DNA of 64,000 nucleotides from Taenia hydatigena. Its lineage: Eukaryota > Platyhelminthes > Cestoda > Cyclophyllidea > Taeniidae. The translations under genes and the position numbers were made by a program. Location of the stretch: the NCBI GenBank assembly GCA_036345935.2, contig JADWOT020000010.1, positions 8,048,587 to 8,112,586 on the forward strand, written 5' to 3'. Below the pieces are notes generated by a model. That model was given only the letters and a program-made list of their open reading frames with translations. It made no database searches and was not told where the DNA came from. This document shows, piece after piece, positions 12,960-26,100 of this stretch (its first letter is position 1; every line of letters starts with the position of its first letter).

Positions 12960-14950
12960 CAATTTGCATTCACTTATCTCTTGCCTACACCAAATAACCA
13001 GGTTGAGATTTGTGGCTTGATATTTTGTTGTTTCTTCAAAAATTCCAGCACACACAAGAAGTTGTGGCGAATAGGACTGTGATAGGTTCGGTAGAAGGTG
13101 TAGCTGCATTAACTAATCCGAGTGAAGTCTCGTGAGCGTGGACATTATCATTTCGAAGGAGCCAATTTGCCTCCTAATTGAATGCCTCGCATAAAATAAT
13201 CACCGCACTCCGATGTGCACTATGATTTCAGCTGAGGTATTTACGCTAATTAATAAAATTTCTCAAGATCAATGCCCAAACTGTGCAAAATGTAAACATT
13301 TGGAAGCAAGATTGCGCAGCGACTGGCCAAATATTGCATAAACTGCTGACATTCACAGAACAGCACTTGATCAGAAAGCATCCTATTCGAAGACCAACCC
13401 GATTCATCGCGCAATTCGTCTTTGTCCGGGTAATAAACGAAGCTTTCTACGTGATGCGCTAAGTCGCATTTGCATTGCGACGGGGACTGTGCACCGTTTG
13501 CAACCCTAAATATTGCAAACGCGGCCTCCGATCAAAAGAAGCTAGCATCAATCCAATCAGAATTGATAAATCAATGGAGACTAATTTTAGTGTGTAATGG
13601 CCATCTCCCATTAGGTCGTGTTGGGGATAATTGCGACCTCGCAGTGCTTCACGTGTTAAATGGGCATCCCTTTCCTCTGACACTTGCATATTCCAATCCT
13701 TTCATGTTCCTATTTGTCCTTCTTTTCACGGCTCCTATTTTTGGTAGTGTAGGCAGGATTGCATACTTTCCAGCAAAAACGGAAAAGACCCAATGTTATG
13801 GGCATCCAAGGATGTTGATGCTCTGCCACTTCCAGCAGGGATAATGCATTTCAGGTGTCGTGGACAATCGGTAAGTGGAGTGATGCGAGAAGACTCTCAT
13901 GCGATTCCCAAACGCAAATTATAGGAATCAATTTTAAAGGAACACATTGATCATCCAAGTGTGTGGTTCGATTATGAACAGTTATTTCCGGTAAGCATAG
14001 ACAGTGATTGCATGAAAAGTGTCTACCTGCACAGTCATTGTGATGTTGGCTGCAGTTGCTTCCAATGCAAAATTAGTGGACATCATGCAAGTGGAAAGGT
14101 CAAGTGCGCATTGAGTGGTGCATTTTGGGGTAGTCCCTGTCATCAGGAGGAAGTCGTGTCTGGTGTCGTTCATTTTTAAGCGAATTGGGCAATTTCTAGG
14201 TCATTAGAAGAATGTGCCCACAAATTTATTTCAAAATGCAAAGAAAGAATTATCTGCTTGGTTTTAATTCAACAAGGCGTCGAGTTGCTTGGTCCATGCT
14301 AGTTCAATTTACTACGAACACTCACATCTAGTGCTCTTAATTTGTACAATTTGTTTGCCTTTCTCGTCACCATCAGAATGGTAGCTACAAATTATTCTTC
14401 CATGCACTTTGTTTCGTCATCCATAAATTGGACTTTAAACAAGTATTGCAGTGGGATGTGCTGCAATATAAAGCGATTGCAATCAACCTGAATTTCTGCC
14501 CACTGCCTTGCTTACACGAATGTTTGTCTGGCATCCTGACTATCCAGTCAGCTGACCGGATAACTGGCTGATCATCCGACTCCTGCCTCGTCGATCAAGC
14601 TGTTGCTGTATGGATGCCCAACTCTTCGCAGGTTAATCAAAACTTGTGAAAATTTGTTAGATGAAATCAGGAGAGGGAAAGAGTACAGTTTCGCGTAGAT
14701 CGCAGTAATTTATTTCCGCCGTTTAGCTTTGCTACTCGCTTAAAGATGATAGCAGGATACACGTTTCACACGCGAACGCAACGCGAATTCAGACAGTAAA
14801 ATACAGAACTTGCAAGCGCGTAGGCAAGTTATTGTCTGTTCTCAAGGGGTGGTAATAAAATATCACAACCATGATAAGATGTGAAAGAAGCTTACTAAGA
14901 ATAGTCCGAGATCAGTCAGTTCATGCTGTAAAACTCCCTCCGATCCATCG
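12960..14950 (+). repeat. Inverted repeat arm with gene D1 (partner 25.67-27.64 kb)
   Basis: Similarity to the reverse complement of 25.67-27.64 kb covers D1, its flanks, and the block at 14.52-14.90 kb that also occurs at 2.5-2.83 kb. The boundary with the 7-12.95 kb arm is abrupt near 12960. Confidence 0.8.
13753..13990 (+). pseudogene. Unidentified gene D1, inverted copy of D2
   Basis: Exons 13753-13870 and 13925-13990 keep the reading frame of D2 (NGKDPMLWASKDVDALPLPA, then ESILKEHIDHPSVWFDYEQL) with donors TCG|GTAAGT and CCG|GTAAGC. The equivalent of the first D2 exon has lost about 10 bases near 13610 (CATCTCCCATTAGGTCG), which breaks the frame. Downstream, about 14000-14179, a Cys-containing reading ending in SGAFWGSPCHQEEVVSG is conserved with 26.5 kb apart from a 21-base in-frame indel. 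Whether that part belongs to the same gene is unclear. Confidence 0.4.
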
Positions 14951-15750
14951 TGACCCTAATACGTAGACTGCTGGGATGCGGCAGGTTTGGAGTGTTGTCA
15001 ATGGGGAAAATTCCTTCTGTGTAAGTTGCATTCGCCAGAGCAATTTCGCAGTCTAAGACGAGACACCTAAACAAGTTTACAAGGTTACTTACTTTCGTAG
15101 ACTGATTTGCCTACCATCCCTGGTAAGATTTACTCGAAGCAAACCTGCGGTTGCGAGGAACCATCTGAATGAACTTTACTGAGTGGCCACAAAAGCAAAA
15201 TAACTGCGTTTACTTGGGTGTTCGATTTGACGATGGTATAATGGAAATAGAAGGTGAAGCATTTGGTTAGAGCAGTCCCTTCATCAACAACTCATAATCA
15301 TAACCCGCTTTCCACGAACAAGTTGCATAAATGGAGGCCAACAACAATTACAATGAGTCGACACGACTAGCAAGTTTCAGCATTTATCTCTTTTGAAAGA
15401 TTGCACTGAATGCTGCTCCCGAGCATAAAGGATAAAATAGTGACTGCACCCAAATGCGAACTGAGGGACATGATGATGGGTAGTGAATGCGTACAATCTT
15501 CGTAAGTCTATACCAAACATACATTGTGCTTGAATAGTTTATTGCCATTGCATTAATCAAGAGGTACTTGCATGTTCGACACCATTTCACTTTTAATGCG
15601 CCAGGTTCAATGGCGTTTCTGCGTTCCTTGTCGTCGTGATGTAGGAAGTTGTAGTGACCAACATGGGTGGGTTCAAGGCTCGACTTCATCAACTATCTGT
15701 TCGACATTTCGGTAGATATTATCCGAGGTGGCACAAATTGCGATAGAGTT
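14950..15750. other. Single-copy interval, no gene seen
   Basis: A 102-codon minus-strand frame (15384-15692) has no recognisable domain, signal peptide or splice context. I see no other feature. Confidence 0.4.
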
Positions 15751-16907
15751 TGTACTTGTGCTCAAGCTTACCCTTTAAATGACAACGAGATTTAATGCTT
15801 CCAAGTCGTTCCATATTTATTTCTTTAGCTAAATTAGACATGTGCTTGTTTATTCAAGGTACATGGAGAACTAAGATTGATTTATCACATTATAATGACT
15901 ATTTGCTCTTTACAAGTCGAACATTCTGCCTAAAGTAGAGCTGAACCGATAAAATTATCTGAGTAGCGTCTGTTTAGTTGCCCCTCCAACAACAATTTGC
16001 TTTGCTTCGAATAGATGATTAGGCTAAGCAAGCCAAATAATGAGTTGTGCGGGTTTCGAATTTACAAGTGACGCCCCTGCGAAACGTCCCATCCGCCCGA
16101 CGGTAAAGTCACGTTCCGGGAAAAGATAACCGCAGATGCAAACAAATTTTATTTCTTACCATTAATTTTCAACTGCGAGCAAGACAGATGGACACCTTTG
16201 ATGTTAGACTACTTTTAAGTTAAAGGTTTAGTTATCTTGCCAGCTACATCCGTTGTCGAAGCGTTTGAATTTGAGGGGATTTCTGGATACCGTGTCCACA
16301 CGGAACTGCTTTACGTTGCACGAACCCCTCATGCGCCTTCTGACTAAACGAGGTATTGACTGTGATTCGCAACGTCATGTTTAGCATTTCGCCATGTTGG
16401 AGGAGCACAAGTTGTATCGATCCATCCGATGGTGAATCAAAACCCAGTGCAGAAAGCAGGATCCCAAGTGGAAACGGTGCAATTTGTGCACAAGTTAGCT
16501 GGATCGCCTAGATGATTGTATTGGTTGTGCATTAGTAATAATTAAATAACCGAATGTAGTATCGATGCATTTGGCGTAGCAAACCTATTCGAATTTTTCA
16601 TACGGTCTTATCAAACATGAATGCCTTGATTTCGTGCAACAAGTTAGGGACATTCTACTTCGTTGGAATTGAAGGTGATAAGCTTAAAATTCAAATGCAA
16701 GACACAGGTATTGCACCTAGTCGAAACAAAGCAATGATCCCAAGCCAATTTTCGACCACCGTGATTTGCTTTGCTGTCTGCAGTAAATAGGATAACAACA
16801 CCCTCAAAGCTCATGTAGCGCACGCTAGCATGCGAGTTGCAAGGTTAATAAAACGGTAACCCGCAAATGACCATCATGACATCACCTTTTGCGTAACAAT
16901 AGGAGAT

Positions 16908-17168
16908 GTGGTGTCAACTGAGATAAAAATCTTAGCACATTTGATGTGTCAGCACACCAGTCCAGCTTTATTGTGCATGAACCAGAGACGCATAAGTTCC
17001 ACACCAGGGTGTGTACTCCTCACAATAGGTCTTGAATTGCTGCCGGGTGGAGCAATAGAGCTTATGTTCCCACATCTTTGTGAAACGCTGAACCTGACGT
17101 TGAGAACCGCAGTCTATACTCCTTCCAATCAGAAGGCTCATGACGTGGTCATGCACGTTCTGAAATAA
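16908..17168 (+). pseudogene. Repeated ORF-bearing segment, unidentified
   Basis: The plus strand is open for 86 codons here, including LELLPGGAIELMF and LNLTLRTAVYTPSNQ, loosely like the first half of an FnIII domain. The minus strand of the same DNA is also open (80 codons, with QRQVQRFTKMWEHKLY and FKTYCEEYTPWC). In the copy at about 52.82-53.09 kb both strands contain stops, so neither reading is protected. I favour non-coding repeat or an old pseudogene. Confidence 0.2.
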
Positions 17169-17839
17169 AAATAAATTAATTTGCCATAAAAGGAAGACAT
17201 TGAAACACATAAATTATTCACTCCACCATAAAGTGTGTTTGTGCTTACAGTGGGTCGAGCACCCTGCTGGGTATCGGCTTTGTCGACAAAGAGGGTAGAC
17301 AGAGTAAGAGGCGCCTTTGCTACAAAAGATTATAAGTGGTCCAGTGGCAAGGGTCTCCTAACGTCTTAAAAGTGCCTTCGAATTGAGGACCGCATCTCTG
17401 GTTGTTTTCTTCGGGACGTGACTTTACCATCCAGCTAAAGAGACGTTTTATAAAAGTGTATCAATTTGAGTTTTGCACAACCCTTTTTATGAGTTGAGAG
17501 CCATAGAATGGTAAAATCGAAGCTTCTATGAAACATGTAACGTAGCGAAAGTGTGCGATTTGGTCTTCGCTAAGAGTATGGGACAGTGGGAAAAGTAAAA
17601 TAAATAAAAACTGGTAAAAATCAACGTAAAGGAATCGAGGCATGCAAATGGGCATGTGGAGTGTTTTAGTAAACCTATGCCCAATCATCTACTCCTAAAA
17701 TCTCAAATGCGATAATCTGATTATGCTAGATGGACTGTAACAATTCTAGAATGCCTTTCATCCTAGGATGTTTTGCTTTATTTCACTTTAAAGAAGTTTC
17801 CAACAGCGCAGCAGCATTCTAGTAAGCTCTGGAGCTGGA

Positions 17840-18090
17840 TTTCTAGGACAATCCCTCCAGATTGGTGGGCGTCACGTAGTGATGTGTGCTGGCTGTGTGA
17901 GTGATCAATGCAGGGTCAAGGTCAGCCAAATATGTGAGGCTGTGAAGCGCTCTCTGAATCTGCCACCTCTTATTGGCTACTCTGCTGCCATGCAGTCATC
18001 CACGCACGCACGCATTCACGCACGCACTCAAGATTCACAGACGTTTCGTAGTGCCACTAACTGTCAACCAATCTGGCAAAAGAGGCGAAA
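17840..18090 (+). repeat. Dispersed ~230-base element with ACGC tract (reference copy)
   Basis: The element starts near AGATTGGTGGGCGTCAC and contains GTGAGTGATCAATGCAGGGTCAA, a CCGCCTCTTATTGGCTAC-like stretch, and a run of ACGC/ACTC units. Related copies are at about 22410-22640 (+), 53760-53970 (+), 45480-45690 (-), 46440-46640 (+), 21450-21670 (-) and 49370-49510 (-). Some are explained by the large duplications, but the last three form a diverged subgroup. The 49.4 kb copy lies about 0.6-0.7 kb upstream of the intact FnIII gene in the same orientation. Confidence 0.55.
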
Positions 18091-19699
18091 TTACTTTTCA
18101 TCCTTCATCAAAACCGACCAGCTCCAATTACAGTGCTTATTATGATGTTTGTCGGAGCAAATAACTCTGCCTCTCTTTCATCGACGTCTCGTTGAATGTT
18201 GATTCTATTGCCGTCTATTTACTTATAAACAGGCTTGTGATTGCCTTTTAATGAAGCGATTTCTCCACGTCGTTTTGTTTGAAGCCACAAAGCAGCGTCA
18301 CTTAGCGAAGTGAATTATCCCTGATCCACTGCAGATTAGATGCTCAACTAGTTAGTCAACTGCCTTAGAGTCAAACGATTCTAAGGTGTTATTCGCGGCA
18401 ATGGCTTTAAGAGTAATAAATCATGAAACTGCATTTACCGTCACTGCATGAGTAAGCACACTACGGCAAATTGGAAGAGCATGCACCATGTTCGTACGAG
18501 TTTGTAAATACTGAACTCAGTCTGGAAAGAACGAATGAGCCTGATTACAACTACAGAATCTGCTATGCATGCTGTCACATTGAACAATACTTGCTGATGT
18601 GTCGTTGAGGCCTAAAGTCTCCACACCTCTTATCACCACCCCTGCCAGTTAGTCCACATTCCACGCCTACTTCCAGTCGTTCTAGTTGATGCCTCAGTCA
18701 ACATAGAAACGCACCTATCAACTAGGTTGTAAGTCAAATTATTTAATGCCAAATCGTGGTTAAAGATAATGCGTCCAATCAGAAGCGTGCAACGCTTTCG
18801 AAAATGACAGCAAGTGTGGCTAAAATAAGTCTCATCAGTTTAACGGGACAGTTACACCTTTCACATAATCTGCTGGAACTCTTTTTGCATTTCTTTTGTC
18901 AGCAGAGTACCATTGTGCAATGTTGAGCCCACGTATCATGCGTCACCTCAGCTGTCGTGGTAAAGGTGATAAGAGACTTGTAAACAGTGAAGTGGGACTG
19001 GAGCATCTGTAGCCATCTTTACTACCGAAAGGCGTTGATCACGATTCAATATCATAATTGCTTGCGCATCAGAGCGCATTTTGGTCAGTGTGCCACTAGC
19101 ATTGCATAAAATTGGAGGGTTAGTTTGTGGTAAGAGGCCGCAACAGCTTATACGCTCACGATTAGGAAATTCGCAGATTAAAATATCACCGTTGACAGAT
19201 TGGAAGGCGACGTACGATACTCATTGACTGCGCGTGCACATGCCGATGGCGCGTCTAGAATAATCTACTCCAGATACATTGTTTCACTGGCCGTAGATAT
19301 GCCAGCAAGCACGACCATGATGCGCAGCTCTATATCTAGTGATGATATGTGCAGACTGAAGTGATTGTCAGAATCACAGCTTAATGTCGCTCCTCCCACT
19401 TCCCCTAGGATTAAGCACATGGCTATGGTGATCGTTAGTGTGATGAAACTAAAGCAGTAGTGTGGCTTTATCGTGCCAGTCACAGTCTTTATCAAAAGGA
19501 TCGATGGGACCTGATGCAGTGCCATGTGACGCAGTGTTTGCCTACTTCCAGTCCTTCTATTTGATGCCATGGTCAACACCAAGCGTGCCTAGCAACTCAT
19601 GCTTAATAACTTGCGCTCATCAAGTCTTGCATTACCCCATAGGTTCTTTCGATGCAGCGAATGCATCGGTACCATTCGATCGTGTTTGTTTATCATCAC

Positions 19700-22600
19700 C
19701 ATGTCATTCCATACTGTTGTTAATGGAAAATCAGAAACATGATGGGCTTACTTCTCCCTTCTTTCTATGAGTCTCCCTCTTGCATTGATTCCAATATAGA
19801 TCACAATGGGAGGTGAAGTAGGGCAAATCCCTTATGCTTCACGTTGTCACATCTAAAATCAAATTGAAGGATCCAGCCTGCTGAATCGACAAGTGTCGTA
19901 TCTGATCTAAATGCACGATCGTAGTGCATGGTAGGGGAAGCTTGGAGTTCGCTTACACTAGGGGGATTTGTGGATGGTTCTATCTAGATACAATTGTCAT
20001 ACCCACGCCTAAGACCTATTAGGAGCGGAGCACTTCGCTGCACCGACATGAAGTCCTCTGTGCTTATTTTTGTTTTTTTTTAACAGAAATGTCCGCACCG
20101 CTTATTTTAATTACTTGACCACAGCATGATTGTCCCTCAGTCTAATCCACAGAAAAACAGCGAGCACTTCATGTCCATGGGGAGACCAGCTGTGATTTCG
20201 ACTCGATTATCCCTCAGATAATCTGTAACTTTTCCTCGAAATCCAATTTACTGCGTTGCTAATGCATGCGAAAACCTAATCACTATAAAGATGCAAAATG
20301 TAGTTACTGATTATGAGAAAGCCACTGAAGCCTATAAAGCTTAACCATATCACTGCAAAAACCAACCACAACAATTCGCTATGCTGCTGTCGCAAAGAAT
20401 TTACTGTGATTGCATTTTGGTTACCCTTTCACTAAGTGTACATCAGACGGCTTGTAAAGTTTGTGATATAATGCACCTTGCAGGAACTTTTAGCCGCTGC
20501 TTCGCAACCCATCCTTCGTAATCAGTATGGCTGAATGTGAACCTGCATTCTCAGTAGCGCCATGAAACAGCAGCGTTGCCATAAGTTTCACTTGCATTAG
20601 ATGGTCTGCAAAGGAACGGAGCATAAATCCCTTTATTTTAAGGTTACAAAGCATGGTTTACAATCGACTCATGTTGAATAAATAAACGCACCCATTGAGT
20701 ACAGGAGGGAAACGTACCATTGGGCGTTGCATGACTCCTGCTTAAAGCAAGGTGGTGGGTTAATCGCTTCAATTTAGTCAGGGCATAGCCTTCTGAAAGC
20801 ATGCAATCGTGCACAGCGACAACATTTGATGTGTTTGCAGGAAGACCTGGAATGGATGAATATGCGTTCGCATAACTGCCCACCAAAAGACATTTGAAAT
20901 AAGTTTACATGCGCAAGATAATGAGGCAAATATCGCGCTAGTTAAGAGGACACTGCATGTGCTTACGCTGGACGTACTTTGTTCCAGTCCCACACCAATG
21001 TACTTTCGACGTGTCATCTTCAACAGCACGCGAATATTCGTCAGAAATGTGAGGTATCAACCCCTAACATCAAAAGCCATCTGTTTAACATGGCTGTAGA
21101 TATTATCCAAGGTGGCACAATTCACGGTAGAGCTAGTACTTGCACTTAAGTCTATCCTTTCAATTCCGACAAGGTGCAATATTTCCAAATTGTTGTGCGA
21201 ACCCTAATCATGCGCCTCTATTCTTGTTTTGGCACACCTATTTCCTAGCAAAATTAGGCATGTACCTGATTGCTGAAAAAGATTTGATGCAGTTGCTTAA
21301 CTCCTTCTAGTCTAAACATTTAGCTAAACTAATTAGGCGGGTATCGTTATAAGCATTAAAAGGGTTGCAGAATGGCAAGTCTGGCAAGCGGGTTTGATGA
21401 AGGACCTTCACCACATTGATTGGCAGAGAAAATACCACAACATCACCTTACTTGAGTGACGAAGACGAAGGAATGTGTGCGTGAAAGTAGGGAGTGTGCG
21501 TGCGTAGCAGCAGAGCGGCTAATGGGAGGTGGCAAAGACAGAGCACTTGGTTGACTCTGACCCTATTTTGATTACTAACACACACAACACACATCTCTAT
21601 GTGATGCCAACCAATCGGGAGTGCTGTACAAGGGTGCCAGACAGCAGAGTTTGCTGCTACGTGGTCACATCGATGCAAACTTATCAAAAGTGAAAAAAAC
21701 CAAATCTTTGCAGGAAAGTGGACACTTCACAATTTTATTATGCCATCAAGCATGACCAGAATGCAAGACTTGAGATTCACCAGGTGGCATCCATACGATA
21801 GGACTAGATGATGGTTCGTATTCCTTTACCCCAATCTCAGTCATAAAAGTTGCATTTTGCTTTCCTCACTAAACCATTGTCTCACACTCACCTTAGAAAT
21901 GAGGGCCTGGAGTGCCATTTGCTCGCACCTGTGTTTTTCTCTGGGACGTTATTATAACATCCAGCAACAGTGACGTATTTAAAAGCGTAACTGATCAACT
22001 CGAATTTCGTACTACCTCATTATGGGAGCATGGCTCCGGGAGCTCGACGAATAATGATAATCTGTACGGTGTAGAATTCAAGCTGTTACGGAACATGTAT
22101 CATGGCGAAAAGTTCATGATCTGGTCTTCCCTGGGCCAGTGGGATAGTGGAGAAGATAAAATTATAGTGTCAGCCGAAGGTTCGTGCGGAAATATGAGGG
22201 CAAACAAGTGGACATATAAGAAAGGCGAATTAAACTAATGCATCATCGTCTAGCCCAGATCAAAGGATGCCACTTGTCGAGTCTCAAGTGCTAAAGTCTG
22301 GGCATGCCTGATGACCCGATACAATTCTTTAATGCCTTTTATCCTAAGATGTTTTGCTTTATTTCACTTTAAAGTTTTTAGCGTCCTAGAAGCATTCTAG
22401 AAAGCTCTATGGCTTGGCATCTAGCAAAACTTCGCCAGATTGGTGGGCATTACGTAGTGATGTGGGCTGAGTGTGTTAGTGATCAATGCAGGGTCAAGGC
22501 CAGCCAAATGCGTGAGGCTGTGAAGCGCTCTCCAAATCCGCCGCCTCTTGTTGGCTACTCTGCTGCCATGCAGTCACCCACCCACCAACGCACGCACTCA

Positions 22601-23000
22601 CGCACGCACTCAAGATTCACTGACGTTTCGTAGTGCCACTAACTGCCAACCAATCCGGCAAAAGAGGCGAAATTACCTTTCATCCTTCGTCGAAACCGAT
22701 CAGCTCCAATTACAGTGCTTATTATGATGTTTGTCGAATCAAATAACTCTGCCTCTCCTTCATCGACGTCTAGTCAAATGTGGATTTTATTACCTATCAT
22801 TTACTTACAAGCAAGCTTGTGATTGCCTTTTAATGAAGCGATTTCTCCACGTCGTTTTGTTTGAAGCCTCAAAAAAGCAACGCTTAGCGAAGTGAATTAT
22901 CGCTGATCCACTGCAGATTAGATGCTCAACTAGTTAGTTAACTGCCTTAGAGTCAAGCAATTCTGAAGTGTTATTTGAAGCATTCGACTTGAAATATAGG
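19700..23000 (+). repeat. Inverted repeat arm (partner 45.1-47.55 kb)
   Basis: The order 19.7-19.87, 21.06-21.35, 21.45-21.9, 22.0-22.25 and 22.3-23.0 kb is found reversed and complemented at 47.55-45.1 kb. About 1.1 kb (19.88-21.04 kb) has no counterpart and contains no convincing gene. Confidence 0.75.
21912..22238 (+). CDS. Unidentified 108-codon ORF, only open copy of a four-copy sequence
   Basis: The open frame runs from an early ATG to TAA and includes QLEFRTTSLW, VEFKLLRNMYHGEKF and IWSSLGQWDSGEDKIIV. The homologous sequences at about 17400-17660 (+), 53310-53580 (+) and 46150-45900 (-) are interrupted. The 46 kb copy preserves VEFRLLRNMYHDDK and TWSSLSQW after one frame change. An acceptor-like ATCCAG lies at about 21965. 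Alternating hydrophobic/polar stretches could be beta-strands of an FnIII-like fold, but that is speculation. It may be a real exon or a chance open frame in a repeat. Confidence 0.25.
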   Translation: MPFARTCVFLWDVIITSSNSDVFKSVTDQLEFRTTSLWEHGSGSSTNNDNLYGVEFKLLRNMYHGEKFMIWSSLGQWDSGEDKIIVSAEGSCGNMRANKWTYKKGELN

Positions 23001-26000
23001 CCTACTCTCCTTTAAAGCTGAGAGTAGGCAGCATTGCCAATCTCGTCTGAATGTTTCTTATCGTTTGTCACCAATATAACCTAAGAAGAAGTTCAGGCAA
23101 AGATGCTTAAAAACAAGTGGATCTGATTTGCCATGTGGTCAGTTAGTAGCTTGCTGTGTTACCTCGAATAACCTATTAAGATGCATTAAAATAACGAAAT
23201 ACGGGCTGGACATTGTGTGGAAACTAAATCGGATGGTGGAAGTAAGCAATACGCCAGCGTTCCCACCTGTGTGAGAGTGCCAGCCCTCGTAATCTGATTG
23301 TCCGATTTCATTTGTTTCACTTAAGCGAGATGATGAGAGCAGGAAGGTGCTGATAAAGTCAATGGGCCGTTCACATGCCAGAAATTCTCTGCTGTAGAGA
23401 GAGTCATTAAAAGCTAAGCCCCAACTAAGGATTGAAGGCATGAGAAGTGATGAGGTGAAGTCGCAATGAGAGACATTGGCATGTGACCCGCCGCATATTC
23501 ACTAAGCGTGCTGTTGTGCTCAGACAATCTGACGCAGGAAAACACCACCATCACATGCTAGAGATGAAGTGAAGTTAAAATTTTCCAAATTATCCATTGC
23601 TACATACTTCAGCTAAAGGGCTTATACAGAAATGCCGATTGGAAGCGAGAGCGCGTAGGTGGGTGTCACAGGAAAGGTTTACACTTCCATGGAATCAGAC
23701 ATTGCACAATAGCTGTATTTATCGCAGAGTCTCTTCCACAAATTGCCTGTCACGATGCATACAGTGCGGAATGTCTAACTCGACCTCTTCTCGAGCAAAT
23801 CAAGTCATGTGTGTGCAAAGTAGTTCAAAACAGAGGAGCTGAGTTGCCTCTCATTTGAGTGCACTACATGACTTTGCCACTCCACCCATCTAACACTGCA
23901 AATTTTGACTGGGTTGTTGCATTACACTGCAAGTACTTCCATAACTAATGCTTTTGACGAAATAGAATAGATAAAGTTGACACGAGATTGCGCAGCTAAC
24001 CTTCAAACACCCAATTCGAAAGAATTCGATCCAAACAGCTAAACACTTAAATAAATACCTTGCCTTCGTCAGTTTAATGTTCAAAATTATCCGGGTGATA
24101 TTCTATTTAATTTACCTTGCAATGGAGGCAAGACTCAAGTCACCATTTTCTGATTTGCAGTTTAGGTCTCCAATCAAAGGAAATTAACGTCGTATTTACC
24201 GCAAATAAGACGTGAAAAAGCTACAATCAAAGTCGATAAATGAATGCTAGAGAGAAGCCCCAGTGGTGATAATTGGAGTCGTTCCTTCCTTACTCACTGC
24301 CACGCTTTACAGCTTTTCTGTCTTCGATCGTGATTAGACCATTAGTCCTATTTTTGCCAGTGCGTTATTTACACGATGGTAGAACGACAATATGACTATC
24401 ACTGAAGAGGGAAAAAGTTCACAGTTGTGGAGCTATGAGCTGTTGGATTTTCGGACGGACCATTAAATGCGGCGAATCATTGGTGCAAAACCAAACGGTT
24501 AACGAAAAACGCCTCGCTAACCATGTTTATTTCAGGCAGTGCTTGTGTTCAACACAACCGCTTGACGCATTGTCGACTGCAGCTGGCATGTGTTTGATCA
24601 GTGCGGAATTTTAGAGCAGACCACACCACCAGAAAAAGGCATGTCTGATTTTAATATCATCTGAGATATTCAGAGTATGTGTGCATCAATTTATTTCGCA
24701 ACGGGAAATTGGATTCCTCTGCTTAACTTCTAGTTCAACCGAACCTATCATGATGCTAGTTATTAACCGTAATGTTAAATTTCGACAGACGAGACTCCAG
24801 TGTAATTAGCCAGTGTAAAATAAAATCACTGCTTGCTCTTCTTAGCAAAGTTGGAAGCCAATTCCAGCTATGTCTGCAGTGATCCTTACGCCCTGTGAGA
24901 CCAGGTACTTACATACTCCTGTTGATGAGCATTGCAAGCCAGCCACATTTTTTAATTTTGCAGCTTACATGCTCCAATACAGCTTCAGGTGTATCAATCT
25001 TCTACTAAGTATTTATCACAAGTTTCGATACGGGCATGAAAATTCTATTTGCATTCATGAAGACCCGAGTTTGGCAGAGTCCGTGGATTTCATGTGAAGT
25101 GGTGTGTAGAATGACCGGCGTTGGCGACTGCGACAACTGTGAACACGCATAACAGCTTATCTATCTCCTTTAATGGAAGCATGCCAATCACTGACACAAA
25201 TGGCTGGTGGTTTTGTTTTCACGAAAGTCAGCCTGAACGGGTATTGATCCATAAGTCCTACACAATAAAAAACTCAACTTTGGCTTCGAAGACGTCGTAT
25301 GAGGTGGCAAGGAACAAAGCCAGTTTTATCTTTTTCATTATTAGCCGCGTCACCTTCGGGCAGAAGCAGATTTCACTGAATTTCACTGGCAATGTCCAAA
25401 AATGTGTTCGAATTTAATGGGTGCAAAATTTAGGAAGATGCAAGTATTATCGTGCCAAATTCTGCCTCGTTTCAAGTACCCGTATAATTTGTAAAATGTG
25501 CCCTAATTAAACCTATTCCAACCATTGGGAGTTGCCCACAACCTCACTATCTGTGATGCGGCAAATGAATGTCATGGTCGGAGACCTGCAACTGGGAGAC
25601 TACGTGTACTGCCGATTATGATTATGACAAAGACGCATGTAGTCATGATTCACTTGTTTGTCCTTTGAAGATTATAACAAGTTTTTTTCGATTTTGCGCA
25701 TATCCTTTGCTAATCTCGGACTATTCTTAGTAAGCTTCTTTCACATCTTATCATGGTTGTATTATTTTATTACCACCCCTTGAGAACAGATAATAACTTG
25801 CCTACGCGCTTGCAAGTTCTGTACTGTACTGCCTGATTTCGCGTTGCATTCGCGTTTGAGCCGTGTATCCTGCTACCATCTTTAATTGAGTAGCAAAGCT
25901 GAAAGGCGGAAATAAATTACTGCGATCTACACGAAACTGTACTCTTTCCCTCTCCTGATTTCATCTAACAAATTTTCATAAGTTTTAGTTAACCTGCGGA

Positions 26001-26100
26001 GAGTTGGACATCCATGGAGCAACAGCTTGATCGACGAGGCAGGAGTCGGATGATCAGCCAGTTATCCGGTCAGCTGACTGGATAGTCAGGATGCCAGACA
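22990..26100 (+). repeat. Direct repeat copy 2 (partner 0.50-2.83 kb)
   Basis: This is the same unit as 500-2830, with roughly 85-90% identity by eye and many short indels, plus the 0.78 kb segment described separately. Its end (25.67-26.10 kb) is simultaneously the start of the inverted repeat with 14.95-12.96 kb. Confidence 0.8.
24870..25655 (+). other. ~0.78 kb segment present only in the right copy of the 0.5/23 kb repeat, with FnIII-like ORF
   Basis: The direct repeat of 0.5-2.83 kb is interrupted here. Left-copy sequence around 2400-2415 is continuous, while the right copy has about 780 additional bases. Inside, an intron-like interval (donor CAG|GTACTT near 24904, acceptor TTTTTAATTTTGCAG near 24964) follows an ATG at 24870. 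A 98-codon frame at 25121-25417 reads NSLSISFNGSMP, GWWFCFHESQ and NSTLASKTSYEVA, spaced like strands B, C and E-F of an FnIII domain. The frame has no ATG before the first in-frame stop upstream. No inverted termini or target duplication is obvious. It may be an inserted gene fragment or a segment lost from the left copy. Confidence 0.3.

Larger units (their letters stand above)
15750..19110 (+). repeat. Direct repeat copy 1 (partner 48.92-54.96 kb)
   Basis: Matches begin at GATTTAATGCTTCC (15789; 48928) and continue through AAAGTCACGTTCCGGGAAAA (16103; 49808), the 16.9/52.8 kb ORF block, and CCAATCGTGG-type sequence near 18760. The partner has extra DNA at 49.14-49.69 and 50.21-52.62 kb. 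The part from 17.3 to 19.1 kb is also present inverted at 44.3-46.2 kb and, in part, directly at 21.9-23.0 kb. Confidence 0.8.

Noticed and set aside
13982..14173. Minus-strand 63-codon frame resembling a small secreted protein
   Set aside because: The plus strand carries the conserved D-type reading. The equivalent minus-strand frame is not preserved in the 26.5 kb copy.
18000..18030. ACGC-rich direct units considered as a CRISPR-like or satellite array
   Set aside because: It is only a short degenerate microsatellite inside a dispersed element, with no spacers.
19265..19582. 105-codon minus-strand frame with a hydrophobic ITLTITIAMCLIL stretch
   Set aside because: It could pass for a signal peptide, but there is no promoter module, splice donor in phase or family resemblance.
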